This document shows, piece by piece, positions 43,810 to 53,660 of a stretch of DNA of 64,000 bases; the first letter of the stretch is position 1, and each line of letters opens with the position of its first letter. The notes under the pieces are model-generated. The model was not told the DNA's origin and made no database searches. It saw only the letters and a list, made by a program, of their open reading frames with translations. The DNA is from Ceratotherium simum simum. Taxonomy: Eukaryota > Chordata > Mammalia > Perissodactyla > Rhinocerotidae. The stretch covers positions 19,487,648 through 19,551,647 of the forward strand of contig NW_004454163.1 in assembly GCF_000283155.1 (NCBI RefSeq), read 5' to 3'. The position numbers and the translations under genes are program-made.

Positions 43810-44085
43810 GTCTATGCCTCCCCTTTAGCTATTTCTATCAGACAGCCTAACTTTCCCCTTCTACAGCCACATTTCTGGAAAGAGATGCCTACACACAATT
43901 GTCTCTGCTTCCTTGACCCACTGCAACCCAGTTTCTATCCCCATGGCTGCACTAAAAATTTCATGGAGAATGTCATCAATAACACCTCTGTTGCTAAGTC
44001 TAGTGGACAACCTCGAGCCTCAGTTTTACTTGACTCTGTAGCATTTGACATTGTTGATCATGTCCTTTAAAGATTGTTTTTGAAC
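43810..44085 (+). mobile_element. L2 LINE reverse-transcriptase fossil
   Basis: Sense L2 from the reverse-transcriptase ORF: ttctacagccacatttctgg, gacccactgcaacccagttt, aagtctagtggacaacctcg and tgactctgtagcatttgaca. The frame 43885-44070 ends LLDSVAFDIVDHVL, recognisably the L2 polymerase motif around LSAAFDTVDH. A fossil with no function. Confidence 0.75.
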
Positions 44086-44329
44086 CTAAAACTACTCTAA
44101 GAAATAGTCTATTAATTTACAAAAATAGACACAATAAGACAGACAAAAACAATTATTTTTGAATACATAATACATTTACATGTTTCAAAAATCAAAAGAA
44201 TACTGACTTTTTCCTTACCACCCCATTTCCTCTTACTCCCTATAAGTGACTGGTTTTTATTAGTTTCTTGTATATCCTTTATGCAAATACAAACAAGTCA
44301 AATACAAACAACTATGACTATTGTGATAT
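44086..44329. other. AT-rich unassigned DNA
   Basis: aacctaaaactactctaaga and attagtttcttgtatatcct; possibly an old L1-like antisense piece. Not assigned. Confidence 0.4.
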
Positions 44330-44642
44330 TGTGATTTATCATAAGAAATATATATTTTGTTTTTATCCACTGTTCCTGGCACAGAGCTCCTAAAATCTTT
44401 GGAGTTTCCTAGGTAAGGAGAATGATAAAGGCATCTTTTGTTATGTTAATGAGGCGACGTTTGGAAAGCCCCTAGGTAACCTAAGGATGGGTGCTGGTTG
44501 CCAGGAGTACCAACCATATGGTTAGAGGGTTGGAACTTTCGGTCTCACCCCTCAACCTCTGGGGAAGGGAGAGGGGCTCAAGATTGAGTTCAATCATCAA
44601 TGGCCAATGACCAATGATTTAATCAGTCGTGCTTATGTAATG
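44330..44642 (+). mobile_element. ERVL-type LTR (MER21-like), left part
   Basis: Contains ttcctggcacagagctccta, catcttttgttatgttaatg, gggagaggggctcaagattg and ccaatgaccaatgatttaat. The same order appears in a second copy at 51448-52205. Split by a SINE whose 9-bp duplicated site, tatgtaatg, ends this segment (44634-44642). Confidence 0.75.
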
Positions 44643-45058
44643 TTTGTTGTTGTTAGTGTCATTGAGTCAATTCTGACTCCTAGTGACTGTGTGTACAGCA
44701 GAGCTGAACACTACCTGGTCTTTTTTTGCTCCATCCTCTCACCTTCCAGCGCTATATCAGACATATGCTTTGTTGCTATTCATAGGGTTTTCATGGCCAA
44801 TTTTTTCCTATGTGGGTGGCCAGGTCCTTATTCCTAGTCTGTCTTAGTTTGGAAGACTCCCCTGAAACCTCTCTACCATGGGGTACCCTGGTGGTATTTG
44901 AAATACCAGTGGCATAGCTTTCAGCATCACAGCAACACACAGCCGCCACAGTATGACAACCAACAGACAGGTGGTGTGGTTCCCTGACCAGGAAATGAAC
45001 CCGGGCCATGACAGTGAGAGTGCCAAATCTTAATCACTAGACCACCAGGGCTGGTACG
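44643..45058 (-). mobile_element. Chimeric SINE: tRNA-Glu head plus 5' and 3' ends of an RTE (BovB-like) LINE
   Basis: Read on the minus strand: a tRNA-Glu-like head (ccctggtggtctagtgatta; about 45054-44975) with recognisable A box and B box (cccgggttcatttcctgg); then RTE 5' UTR text (gttgctgtgatgctgaaagc; ggtatttcaaataccaccag; aagacagactaggaataagg; gaaaaccctatgaatagcaa); then RTE 3' tail text (agtcagaattgactcaatga) ending in ctaacaacaacaaa. The ORF of the LINE is missing. Perfect 9-bp target duplication tatgtaatg at 44634-44642 and 45059-45067. The paralogous LTR at 51.7 kb lacks the insert. Confidence 0.82.
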
Positions 45059-45552
45059 TATGTAATGAAGCCTCCAGAGAAATCCCCAAAGGAGCGAGTT
45101 TGGAGGGCTTCTGGTTGGTGAACATGTGGAGATTTGAGGCGAGTGGCAAGCTCAGAGAGAGCACGGAAGCTCCACGCTCTTTCCCCATACCTTGTCCTAT
45201 GTATCTCTTCATCTGGCTGTTGATTCCTAGCTTTTAATATCCTTTGTAATTAATCACTAGTCTAGTGAGTAAGCAGGTTTCCTGAGTTCTACAAGTTGAT
45301 CTTGAAAATTAACCAAACCCAAGGAGGGGGTTTTAAGAACCTCTGCTTTACAGCCAGTCGGTCAGAAGCAAAGGTAACAACCTGGCCTGATTGCCATCTG
45401 AAGTGGAGGGCAGTTTTGTGGGACTGAGCCCTTAACCTATGGAATCTGATGCTATCTCTGGGTAGATGGTGTCAGAAATGAGTTGAATTCTAGGACACCC
45501 AGCTGGTGTTGGAGCATTGCTTAGTGGTGTGGCGAAAAACCCCCACGTTGGA
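45059..45552 (+). mobile_element. ERVL-type LTR (MER21-like), right part
   Basis: Resumes with tatgtaatgaagcctccaga, then gggcttctggttggtgaaca, gagcacggaagctccacgct, ctcttcatctggctgttgat, gggactgagcccttaaccta, gacacccagctggtgttgga and a worn end gcgaaaaacccccac. Confidence 0.78.
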
Positions 45553-45619
45553 ACTAGGTGCAGAACACTTAGACGGTTTCTGATTTCCAGTCTGCTGCAT
45601 TACCAGAAATGTACGTCAC

Positions 45620-45945
45620 TGTGACACAATATCTTCCTATTAAACTGGCAAATATTTATCAAGGGCATGTGTGAGAGTGAGGGAAGAACTCCTACATGCT
45701 ACTGATGGGAGTCTAAAATGGTACCTCAATTCCTGGGGGAATTTGGCAATAGTTATCAAAAGTATGAACACTTTTGCACGCCTTTTGTCCCAGTAATTCC
45801 ATTTCTAGGAATTTATCCTATTGAAATCATCATGGATGTGTGCAAAGTTTCAGCTACAAGGCTGTTTGTCATAGCACAGCACTTCCAAAAGTTGTAAATT
45901 GTTTAAATATTCCAAGCAAGGCAAAAAACAATAAAAAAACAAGGA
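45620..45945 (+). mobile_element. L1-related (HAL1/L1M-like) fragment, sense
   Basis: tcttcctattaaactggcaa, gaactcctacatgctactga, gccttttgtcccagtaattc, catttctaggaatttatcct and gtttgtcatagcacagcact follow the ORF2-end order of old L1 relatives. Confidence 0.65.
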
Positions 45946-46145
45946 AGAAAGGGAAGCACTTACGTCAGGAAATGAAAACTTTCTGAGAAATCTCCAGCAA
46001 ACAAATGCTGAAGGCTCCTTGGTCAGACCACACCTCCTGGCCTTCCCTAGCTGTAAGGGAAACTGAGAAGTGTAGAATTTTTATTGGGTACAAAGCTAAG
46101 GTTTTCTTAGTAAGAAAGAAGGGAGGAATGGACACCGTGGTGTCT

Positions 46146-46228
46146 GTCTATCTGTCCATCGTCTATCTATCCATCCATCCATCTATCCATCTACCCATCT
46201 ACCCGTCTATCCATCCATGGATCTATCC

Positions 46229-46288
<60 letters not shown>

Positions 46289-46292
46289 ATCT
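46146..46292. repeat. Compound tetranucleotide STR, (ATCC)n then (TATC)n
   Basis: An imperfect CCAT/CATC block (46146-46230) passes into a pure TATC run of about 58 bp (46231-46288, roughly 14 units). Uninterrupted tetranucleotide runs of this length are typically highly polymorphic. The 94-codon frame across it is an artefact. Confidence 0.96.
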
Positions 46293-47034
46293 ATCTACAT
46301 CTGGAAGGATAGACATCGAGTTCTTTTGATGGTTATTTCTAGTGGGTAGAATTTTAAAGAAAAGTTTTACTTTCTTGTTTTTGCATATTTGATATTCCAA
46401 ATTTATTTTCAGTGAAGCTGTATTATATTTACTTTAAAAAGTAGTTTAAAGGAGGTTACAGTTGTTAAGGATGGGATGGCACGTGGTGGGGTGGATAGGA
46501 CCAAAAGCAGTTGTGGTACCAGTGAAGCTGTGAGAAGCATGGAACCAAAACATCTCGGAAGTGGGGGACCAGAAAAGTTTATGGAGACACAGCAACTGCA
46601 GTTTGTGGGGAATTATGGCTGTGTTGCTGGGTTGTTTCCTTGGCTTTTAATTCAGGGAGAGTCAAAATATTGCCTACAACCTATCTGAAATTTATAGGGC
46701 AGGAGGTTGGACTCTGCAGCCCCTACAGACAGCCTATGAAGATGGATATCTTGATTAGGTATAGATTTTGCTAACAACCAGGTAGCTCTTTGACACTGTG
46801 TCTGCCTTCTTGTTCCAGCTCTTTGGTTGGCTCACAATTTTCCAAGACCTTCAGATGCTGTATCCAGCCTCAGAAGGCACACCAGACTGTGTGTCTTTCC
46901 CAAGAGGAGTAGGCCATATGGCTGTTAGCATTGTGGCAGCTGCTTGGTCTTGAGACCCTGGCCGCAGAAGCATGCACACAATGTACTGGGAACTTCAGAG
47001 AGGCACGATTCATCCCGTTTCCCTGGGATTAGGT
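46293..47034. other. Stretch with no recognised feature
   Basis: No gene or repeat family recognised. Confidence 0.45.
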
Positions 47035-47245
47035 GGATGATGATGACAACCATTTACTGAGAGTTTACTCTATTTTCTCACTCAGTCCTTAAAACCACTT
47101 CACCATGTGGGTACTTATAAATAGGAAAACCAAGGCTCAGAAAGGTTAAGTAACTTGACTACGATCACACAGCTAGGACAGTAGGAGAGGAGGGAGCCTG
47201 GTTCTCGAGTCTATATTCGTAAACATTATGTTGTTCTACTCTTAG
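47035..47245 (-). mobile_element. MIR SINE, antisense
   Basis: caaccatttactgagagttt, tataaataggaaaaccaagg, ctcagaaaggttaagtaact, tgactacgatcacacagcta and gcctggttctcgagtctata match antisense MIR. Confidence 0.85.
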
Positions 47246-47356
47246 GGTGACTCACCATATGGTTTGCTCCAGACTGTCCTGGTTTTAGCATTTAAAGCCC
47301 CACATCCTGAGGAGCTCCTCAGTCCCAGGCAAACCCAGGTGGTTGGTCACCCCAGC
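47246..47356. mobile_element. MER53-like palindromic MITE
   Basis: An imperfect inverted repeat: the left arm tagggtgactcaccatatgg / tttgctccagactgtcctgg is complementary to the right arm cccaggcaaacccaggtggt / tggtcacccc. The arms and gggtgac/gtcaccc ends match the MER53 MITE type. Transcripts could fold into a hairpin. Confidence 0.6.
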
Positions 47357-47649
47357 TGCTCTCCTTTCTCTCCTCCCCTCCAGATCCTGTCATAGTTTAA
47401 AGGCTGCCTCAGGTCTCCCCTCTTCTCTGAAGGCCTTCCTGACCTCTCCTCCTCCCTGTGGGAGCTCCTCTGGCATTTACGGTTCTCTTCCCAATGAGCA
47501 CTCAGCAGGAGGTGTGTTCTTCACAGGTGGATGCCTTCAATGCTCCTGGGCTGCCACTGTGCATTTTCCATGGCGCCTAGGGCAACAATGGGCACATGAT
47601 TAGTACTTAGGGAAAAAGTCCTAGGGGAGTTAATGAGTGAATGGATTAT
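47357..47649 (+). mobile_element. Probable worn L2 segment
   Basis: ctcctttctctcctcccctc, tctctgaaggccttcctgac and tcctctggcatttacggttc resemble the L2 text 'cagagaggccttccctgacc' in sense orientation, though diverged. Confidence 0.45.
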
Positions 47650-47830
47650 TAGCATCACCTAGAGCAAATATTTACAGTGTATTTATTATGAGTCAGGGAT
47701 TGTTAGGTGCTGTGGGAAACAATAAGTGAGTTTAATTAAATAAATAACTGAGTAATGAGAATAACTGAATTGCACTCTGAGGTAGAGCACTGTGCTGCCA
47801 GTGATGTCAACAAAGGTGAGTCAGAGGATA
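47650..47830 (-). mobile_element. L2 LINE 3' end, antisense
   Basis: caaatatttacagtgtattt, attatgagtcagggattgtt, aggtgctgtgggaaacaata and gtgatgtcaacaaaggtga follow the antisense L2 tail. Confidence 0.65.
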
Positions 47831-47894
47831 CTGCGTCCCAGGCGTGACGGTTGTAATAACAGATGTGGTAGCTACAACAGCAGCACCACTCTGC

Positions 47895-48075
47895 TTCATA
47901 GGTCCTGTAGTTTACAAATCTTCTCACTCACGTGATCTCATTCCTCTGCCTCCCAGCAGGCATGTAAGATAAGCAGAGGAGACACACAAAGCCCCATTTT
48001 ACAGGCAAGGAAAGTGAGGCAGAAAGGCCCCACAACCAGAGTGGGGGTACTAGGCCACATCCAGACCACTGCTGT
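47895..48075 (-). mobile_element. MIR SINE, antisense
   Basis: cacgtgatctcattcctctg, ccccattttacaggcaagga, aagtgaggcagaaaggcccc and gtactaggccacatccagac match antisense MIR. Confidence 0.75.
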
Positions 48076-48454
48076 GTTTTGTGGTCTGCATAACTTTCTA
48101 AAAAGTTAAATTAAATGACAACATTTAAAGACTGGGAGGTTTCACATAAAAATCCAGATTTCCGGTTCCTCTTGATAAAATGGAAGATGTGATATGATTG
48201 GGTGCTTGATAATGGTCATAACTTTAGATGAGCGTTCGTTCTCCAGTTCTTTCGTTTCCAGGACCTTCCTGGCCTATGTTACCTGAGGCATCAAAACAAA
48301 GAGACCAGACAGTAAAGAAAATATCTCCAGTGGAAGAGGGAGTGTGGTTATGAGTAGCCTTAGGACCTCAAGAGATGTCCTGTGTTCCAGAGGATGAAGC
48401 ACACACATAGGAGGAATGCCACAGCTACCAAGGCCGTCTGCATACCCCTTGCTC

Positions 48455-48970
48455 CTTCAGGAATCTCGATGTTGTCCTTGACTTCTCCCTCTCCATCATC
48501 ATTGTCTCCCTCCCCCGCCTAATCAGTCAAGTCTCAAACCAAACTTTTGATTTTTTCCCAATTAACCTTTTCCTTCAGCAAAGGGCAACTCCATTCTTAC
48601 AGTTGTTCAGGCCAAAAACTTTGGAGTCATTCCTGACTCTCTCAAACGTCACCTCAACAAACCTTGGCTCTGCCTTGGAAATATATCCTGAAACTGCCTG
48701 CTTCTACTACCCCAGAGCAGACCACCATCAGCTCTTGCTTGGAACTCTGTAGTAGTCTCCTAATTGTTCCTTCTGCTTTCACCGCTACCCTGCTGCTGTC
48801 TGTTCCCAAAAGCTGCCACAGAGGGATTCTGTTAAAACAGAGATCGTGTGCCTCTGCTCAAAAGCCTCTATAGTTTGCCAGTGGAGTACATCCATTGTCT
48901 TGAATGTGGCGTCTGGCTACTCTACCCTCATCTCCACCTTTCTCCTCCACATTCATTCTGTTCCAGCTGT
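48455..48970 (+). mobile_element. L2 LINE, ORF2 3' part, sense
   Basis: Two L2 pieces in the same orientation. The first includes cttgacttctccctctccat. The second includes ggagtcattcctgactctct, ctctgtagtagtctcctaat, cgctaccctgctgctgtctg, gctcaaaagcctctatagtt and ctccacattcattctgttcc. Repetition of the 'gagtcat.cttgac' landmark shows that two copies or an internal duplication are present. Confidence 0.65.
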
Positions 48971-49514
48971 TGACAAAAATCTCTGGCAAACAGGAATTTT
49001 GTCAAAGGAAAGCTTTGTTGCATTTGTGTGAACTGTTTGCAGACCAGGGAGACTCAGCGTTTGGGGCAAACGGAGAGTACACTCTGAAGAGCAGGAGGCC
49101 CGTTGAGGGTTTCAAAGGCCAAAACCACAGGAGCCACAGGAGCATTGTAGCAGTTCCTCTACCAGCTTATCCTCACGAGGAAAGCGTTGTCTTGTGCCGG
49201 TTGGTTGCTGGGTAAAGGTGAGGCTCTCTGAGCGACCTAGATACAGAAGGACACATTTGATGACAAGTACAGCTTGAAGTTTTTCCGAGAACAGAATATG
49301 TGACTGCAACTCAGTCCCGTTATGGCCATTGACCCTGTTTTGTTTTTATGTCCCACTTAGCTACACAGAGTCCATTTTGTTTCTCTGGCTTATTCTGTTT
49401 TGAGGGGCTTCTGATTTTATCTCATTGCACACAGCCATACTGCCTTCCATCTCCACCCCACTGATCTTTAGTACAAGTGATTACTGCCTGAGGTCTTTGT
49501 ACTTGCTAGTGGTT
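48971..49514. other. Stretch with no recognised feature
   Basis: Nothing recognised with confidence. Confidence 0.45.
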
Positions 49515-49940
49515 TCAGTTATCTAAGCCTGCGTAACAGATGACCCCAAAACTTAGTGTCTTAAAACAATATCATCTATTATCTCTTATGGTTTCTGTGG
49601 GATGAGAAACCAGGAGCATCTTAGCTGGGTGGTTTTGGTTCACGATATTTCAGGTTGGCAGGGGCCAAGTCATCCGAGGCTTGAATAGGATGGGGGATCT
49701 ACTTCCAAGGGGGCTCATCCACAGGGCTGGCAACTTAGTGCTGGCTATTGGAGGAGCCCTCAGTTCCTCGCCACGTGGACCTCTCCATGGGATTGCAGTA
49801 GGATGTCTTGAGGACATGAAGGTTGGATTCGCTTGAGTACAAGAGCCAAGAGATCAAGGTGGAAGCTGCAATGCCTTTTATGACTTAGCCCATAAAGTCA
49901 CACACCATCACTTCTGATGTATTCAGTGGCCCCAGAGAGC
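49515..49940 (-). mobile_element. MLT1-type LTR, antisense (older subfamily)
   Basis: tatctaagcctgcgtaacag, atgaccccaaaacttagtgt, gctgggtggttttggttcac, gaggagccctcagttcctcg and cacgtggacctctccatggg are the worn antisense order of an MLT1J/K-like LTR. Confidence 0.75.
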
Positions 49941-49984
49941 TACACAGAGGTGCAAAACCAGGAGGCAGGGATCACTGGGGCCAT

Positions 49985-50337
49985 CTCAGAGACTCACCAC
50001 CAGTCTCTCTGCCTGGGGTACTCTTCCTTCAGTAAATGCAGGACTAACTTTTATGCTTCCTTAAGATCTTTGCTCAAATGGTCCTCATCAGAGAGGCCTT
50101 CACAGACCACCCCTCATAAAATAACACCGCTATCCTCATGACATTCTTTCCTGCTTCACTTTTCTTCGTAGCACTTATTATACCTGAAATGTTGTATATT
50201 TCTTCATTTATTTTCTGTCTCCCTCCAGTAAAATGAATCCCCAGCTTTTAGACCAGTGTCTGGTGCATAGAAGGTCCTCAATATTTTTCAAATTAACGAA
50301 TAGCCTATATGCACTAAATGTTTGTTGAAAGAATGAG
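49985..50337 (+). mobile_element. L2 LINE 3' end, sense, well preserved
   Basis: ttaagatctttgctcaaatg, cagagaggccttcacagacc, cttcgtagcacttattatac, gtctccctccagtaaaatga, gaccagtgtctggtgcatag and aatgtttgttgaaagaatga cover the final 350 bp of L2 in order. Confidence 0.85.
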
Positions 50338-50974
50338 ATCTTACCTCTTTAAATATACCTCATCCTATCATATCAAGGGCACCTAATATCAACATGATTT
50401 AGCACTGTTGATATTGACCTTGATCACCTGGCCCAGGTGGGTTTGCCAGGTTTCTCCACTGCAAAGTTACCGGGCTTTCCCCCTTTTCCATTCTGTACTC
50501 ATTGGAAGGAAGTGACCACGTGCAGCTCAAATGTAAGGGGTGGGGAGTTATGCTCCACCTCCCTGAGGATGAGGTATCTGCATAATTTATTTGGAATTCT
50601 TATGCAGAGATTTCCCTCTTTTCTCTCATTTATTAACTTATTCAATCATTTCTTTTGTATCAGCGTGGTCTCATGGATATCTATTTTATACTTTGTGTTA
50701 TAATCCAATCCTACTTTATTTTGTTGCTCAAATTGTTCCAGCTTTGGCCATTGGGAGTGCTTTCAGTTGGCTTCTGTACACTTTGGACATATCCCCATCA
50801 ATGCGTACGGGTTCTTTTCTTTTGAGCACTTCCTTATTTTCTGGCACTACAAGATGCTCCAGGCTCATCCTGTATATTTCTTGCCCCAGTCTTAATGTCT
50901 CTAAAGAGCCCTGGTTCCTTTTATTGGAGCATGGTATTAGAAACCAAGATCTGTAAATGTACTTCAAATACTTC
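50338..50974. other. Stretch with no recognised feature
   Basis: A 121-codon + frame (50591-50956) and an 88-codon + frame (50437-50703) are hydrophobic but match nothing I know. Chance frames are the simplest reading. Confidence 0.4.
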
Positions 50975-51400
50975 CACTTCTCACCATTTCCTCAGCTATT
51001 ACCCTAGTCTAGGCCACCACCTCCCTCAGTGACAACCTGACAACTACCTATGGCATACTGCTTCTACATTTTCTCTATTTCCTCCCCATCCATTCTTCCT
51101 GCTGCAGCAGAGGCATCGTTCTAAGTGATAAACCTGATCATGTCAACATTTTAATGGACACCATTGCTCTCAGGTTAAAGTTCAAACTCTTATGCACAGT
51201 GTAAAATATCCTTCTTGACCTGAACCATGCCCACCCCTCCAGCATTATATTTGCCCGTTACCCCAACTTGGAGGCCGCACACCAGCCACGCTGAACTTTC
51301 CTTTATTTCTGTGTCTTTACATACATCCATACAGGACTTTAGCACCACTGAGAGACAAACTCTTAGCCTAATGATTGTTTGGTACTATGTTAAAATGTCT
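50975..51400 (+). mobile_element. L2 LINE, sense
   Basis: taggccaccacctccctcag, ctgctgcagcagaggcatcg, gataaacctgatcatgtcaa, ctctcaggttaaagttcaaa, ctcttatgcacagtgtaaaa and cagccacgctgaactttcct match L2 upstream of its 3' end. Confidence 0.7.
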
Positions 51401-51447
51401 CTTTCTCCTTTCTTTTGTTTGGAGTTGAAATATCCAAGGCCCCTTTT

Positions 51448-52205
51448 GATATGAAAAGTAAATATTTTGTCTTTTCCCTTGGCTCCTGGCACACAGCTCC
51501 TAAATCCCTTGGAATTTCTTGGGTAATAGGATTGTCTTTTGTTATAATGAGGCCACTTTTGGTGGGCCTCTAGATAGCTTCAGAATGGGGGCTGGTCACC
51601 AGAAAGACCAGGCATGATTAGAAGGTTCAAACTTTAAGCCCCACCTCCCAGCCTCCAGGGATGGGAGAGGGGCTGGAGATTGAGTTAATCACGGATGGCC
51701 AATGATGTAACCAATCATGCCTGTGAAATGGAATTTCCATTAAAACCCCTAAACAATGAGATTTGAAGGGCTTCCAGGTTGGTGAACACATTGAGGTGCC
51801 TGGAGGGTGACCTGCCTGGAGAGGCATGGAAGCTCCATGCACCACCCCCTACCTTGTCTTAAGTATCTCTTCTATTTGGCTGTTCCTGAGTTGTATCCTT
51901 TGTAATAAACAGGTAATCTAGTAAGCAAAGTGTTTTCCTGAGTTCTGTGAGCTGTTCAAGCAAATTATTTGAACTGAGGAGAGGGTCACAGAAACTCTTG
52001 ATTATAGCTGGTCAATCAGAAGTACAGCTGCAAGTGGCCTCTGAAGTGGGGCAGCCTTGTGGGACTGAGCCCTTCGCCTGTGGTGTCTGCACCAACTACT
52101 ACAGTTAGTGTCAGAATTGAATTGAATTATAGGACATCCAGCTGCTGTCTGGAGAGTTGGAGAATTGGCTGGTGTGGGGAAAACTCCCACATATTTGGTG
52201 TCAGA
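51448..52205 (+). mobile_element. ERVL-type LTR (MER21-like), second copy with primer-binding-site-like end
   Basis: Same order as the copy at 44330-45552: ggctcctggcacacagctcc, ttgtcttttgttataatgag, gatgggagaggggctggaga, ttggctgttcctgagttgta, cctttgtaataaacaggtaa, gggactgagcccttcgcctg. Just past the LTR end stands tggtgtcagaagtg (52197-52210), close to the complement of a tRNA-Leu 3' end, the primer of ERVL-class elements. No retroviral gene follows. Confidence 0.78.
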
Positions 52206-52284
52206 AGTGTTGAAAGTAAAAACAATTCACCCCTCCTCTGCTAATCTAGCTTACTGTGAGCCAAACTCTGTGCTATGCTCTAGA

Positions 52285-52352
52285 AATGTGTGTGTGCATG
52301 TGTGTGCAGGTGCATACGTGTGAGCGTGTGTGCGCATGTGTGTGCACGTGTG
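52285..52352. repeat. Imperfect (TG)n/(GTGTGC)n tract
   Basis: Alternating purine-pyrimidine run: gtgtgtgtgcatgtgtgtgc, aggtgcatacgtgtgagcgt, gtgtgcgcatgtgtgtgcac. Such sequence is prone to left-handed DNA. Confidence 0.85.
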
Positions 52353-52369
52353 ATGGGGATGGAGCTGAG

Positions 52370-52525
52370 CTGGTCTTGCCTTTTACTGCCCTGTACTGTG
52401 TTTACCTGCCTCCCCAGGTAGACCGCGTATCTCCTGAAGGCTGGCACTGTACATCCTTGTGGTCTCAGCACCTGGGCACACACTTGCAACACAGCAGATG
52501 CTCAAGTATTTGTTACTTAAATTAT
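52370..52525 (+). mobile_element. L2 LINE 3' end, sense
   Basis: cgtatctcctgaaggctggc, ctcagcacctgggcacacac and cagatgctcaagtatttgtt correspond to the L2 terminus. Confidence 0.6.
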
Positions 52526-52949
52526 TAACAGGATGAACAACTAAACAAAAAAAATGAATAAATGTAAGTCTGGGTAAATGAATGAGTGGACGAATTGGTT
52601 ATACCTTTCTCATTTGCCCTCAAGGACAGTAGGTTGATATTTTGATGATGTTGATATTTTGAACACTGCATTGAACTGAACTGAATTTTGAACACTTGTC
52701 AGCAGTCCCCTGGGGCCAGGAATGGTCTTCATGCGTTGGTGAACATCAACTCCCCTTTATCCACAGCACACCGGTGGGAGGAAAGAGGGCGTGCAGCGTG
52801 TGTGTGTGAGAAGGCTGCCTTAAGCTCATGCTGGGGGAGCCTCTTGGGAAAGTGAGGTTTTCTTTGTGCTTGAAGTCCTGAGAGTACCTGAAAAGGCCAT
52901 ACAACCAGTCAAGCCTCAGACGCTTATTTCTGGCTCAGCTAGCCAGAAA
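52526..52949. other. Stretch with no recognised feature
   Basis: Contains a local near-duplication, ttgatattttgatgatgttgatattttg, given here only as its unit ttgatattttga. Otherwise nothing recognised. Confidence 0.4.
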
Positions 52950-53185
52950 TGGAAGGCCTGGGTGGGACTTGGAGGAGGTGAGACTGTAAACACTGCTGGG
53001 ATTTGAATAGGTGGAAAACAGGGTGAGGGAGGCTGTGGGAGAGGGTGGAGTGCACCCTGGGCAGGGGCCAGGAAGGAGTGTGGCCTGAGGAGTGGAGTGA
53101 GCAGCAAGGCGGGGACATGTCTTGGGCTCTGATGATGAAGGGCCTTGAATGCCAGGGTGAGGAGCTGAAGTTTTTCCTACAGAGA
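52950..53185 (-). mobile_element. L2 LINE, antisense
   Basis: tgggacttggaggaggtgag, gccaggaaggagtgtggcct, gaagggccttgaatgccagg and gtgaggagctgaagtttttc match antisense L2. Confidence 0.65.
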
Positions 53186-53189
53186 ATTC

Positions 53190-53660
53190 TTTCAAAACAG
53201 ATAATCAACAAAAAAATATACCATTTTTTTAATTACAAAGTAATGAATGTTAATTATATAAATATTGAAAAATATAGAAAAGAATAAAGACAAAGAATCA
53301 CAAGCCAGCACATCATCCAGAGAAAGCAATTGCTAACATTTTTAATGAATTTCCCTCCAATAATTTTTAGTTGCAGTCATAGGTGTATGGCTTTATACTT
53401 GTTTTTTAAATGTAATTAATATATTGTGAGCATTTCTCCATGAAGGAAACAGTCTTTAAAACATGACTTTTAATAGCTACTTAGTATTCCATCTGTAATT
53501 TATTTAATAATTCCCTACTAGTGGTTATCTGACGTCAAGTTTTGAAAACATAAATAATGCCTTGGTGGCATTCTTGTATATACATATTTATGTGCATCTG
53601 TGATTATTTATTAAGAATAAATTTCTAAAAGCAGAATTACTAGGTCAAAAGTTCTGCTGA
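53190..53660 (-). mobile_element. L1-related (HAL1/L1M-like) fragment, antisense
   Basis: gtgagcatttctccatgaag, gctacttagtattccatctg, taatttatttaataattccc, aacataaataatgccttggt and aataaatttctaaaagcaga, then attactaggtcaaaag: the antisense ORF2-end order seen also at 30.7 kb. Confidence 0.65.

Noticed and set aside
44975..45054. Possible tRNA-Glu gene on the minus strand
   Set aside because: The similarity is clear, but the sequence is fused to RTE text within a unit bounded by a target duplication, so it is a SINE head rather than a gene.
46005..46289. 94-codon frame rich in Ile, Tyr, Leu and Ser
   Set aside because: The second half is the TATC/ATCC microsatellite translated in frame; there is no gene.
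50591..50956. Hydrophobic 121-codon frame as a small membrane protein
   Set aside because: Hydrophobic residues follow from T-rich sequence; no family, start context or conservation evidence.
44330..52205. Intact endogenous retrovirus between the two related LTRs
   Set aside because: The interval holds L1, MIR, L2, MLT1 and an STR with no retroviral gene text.
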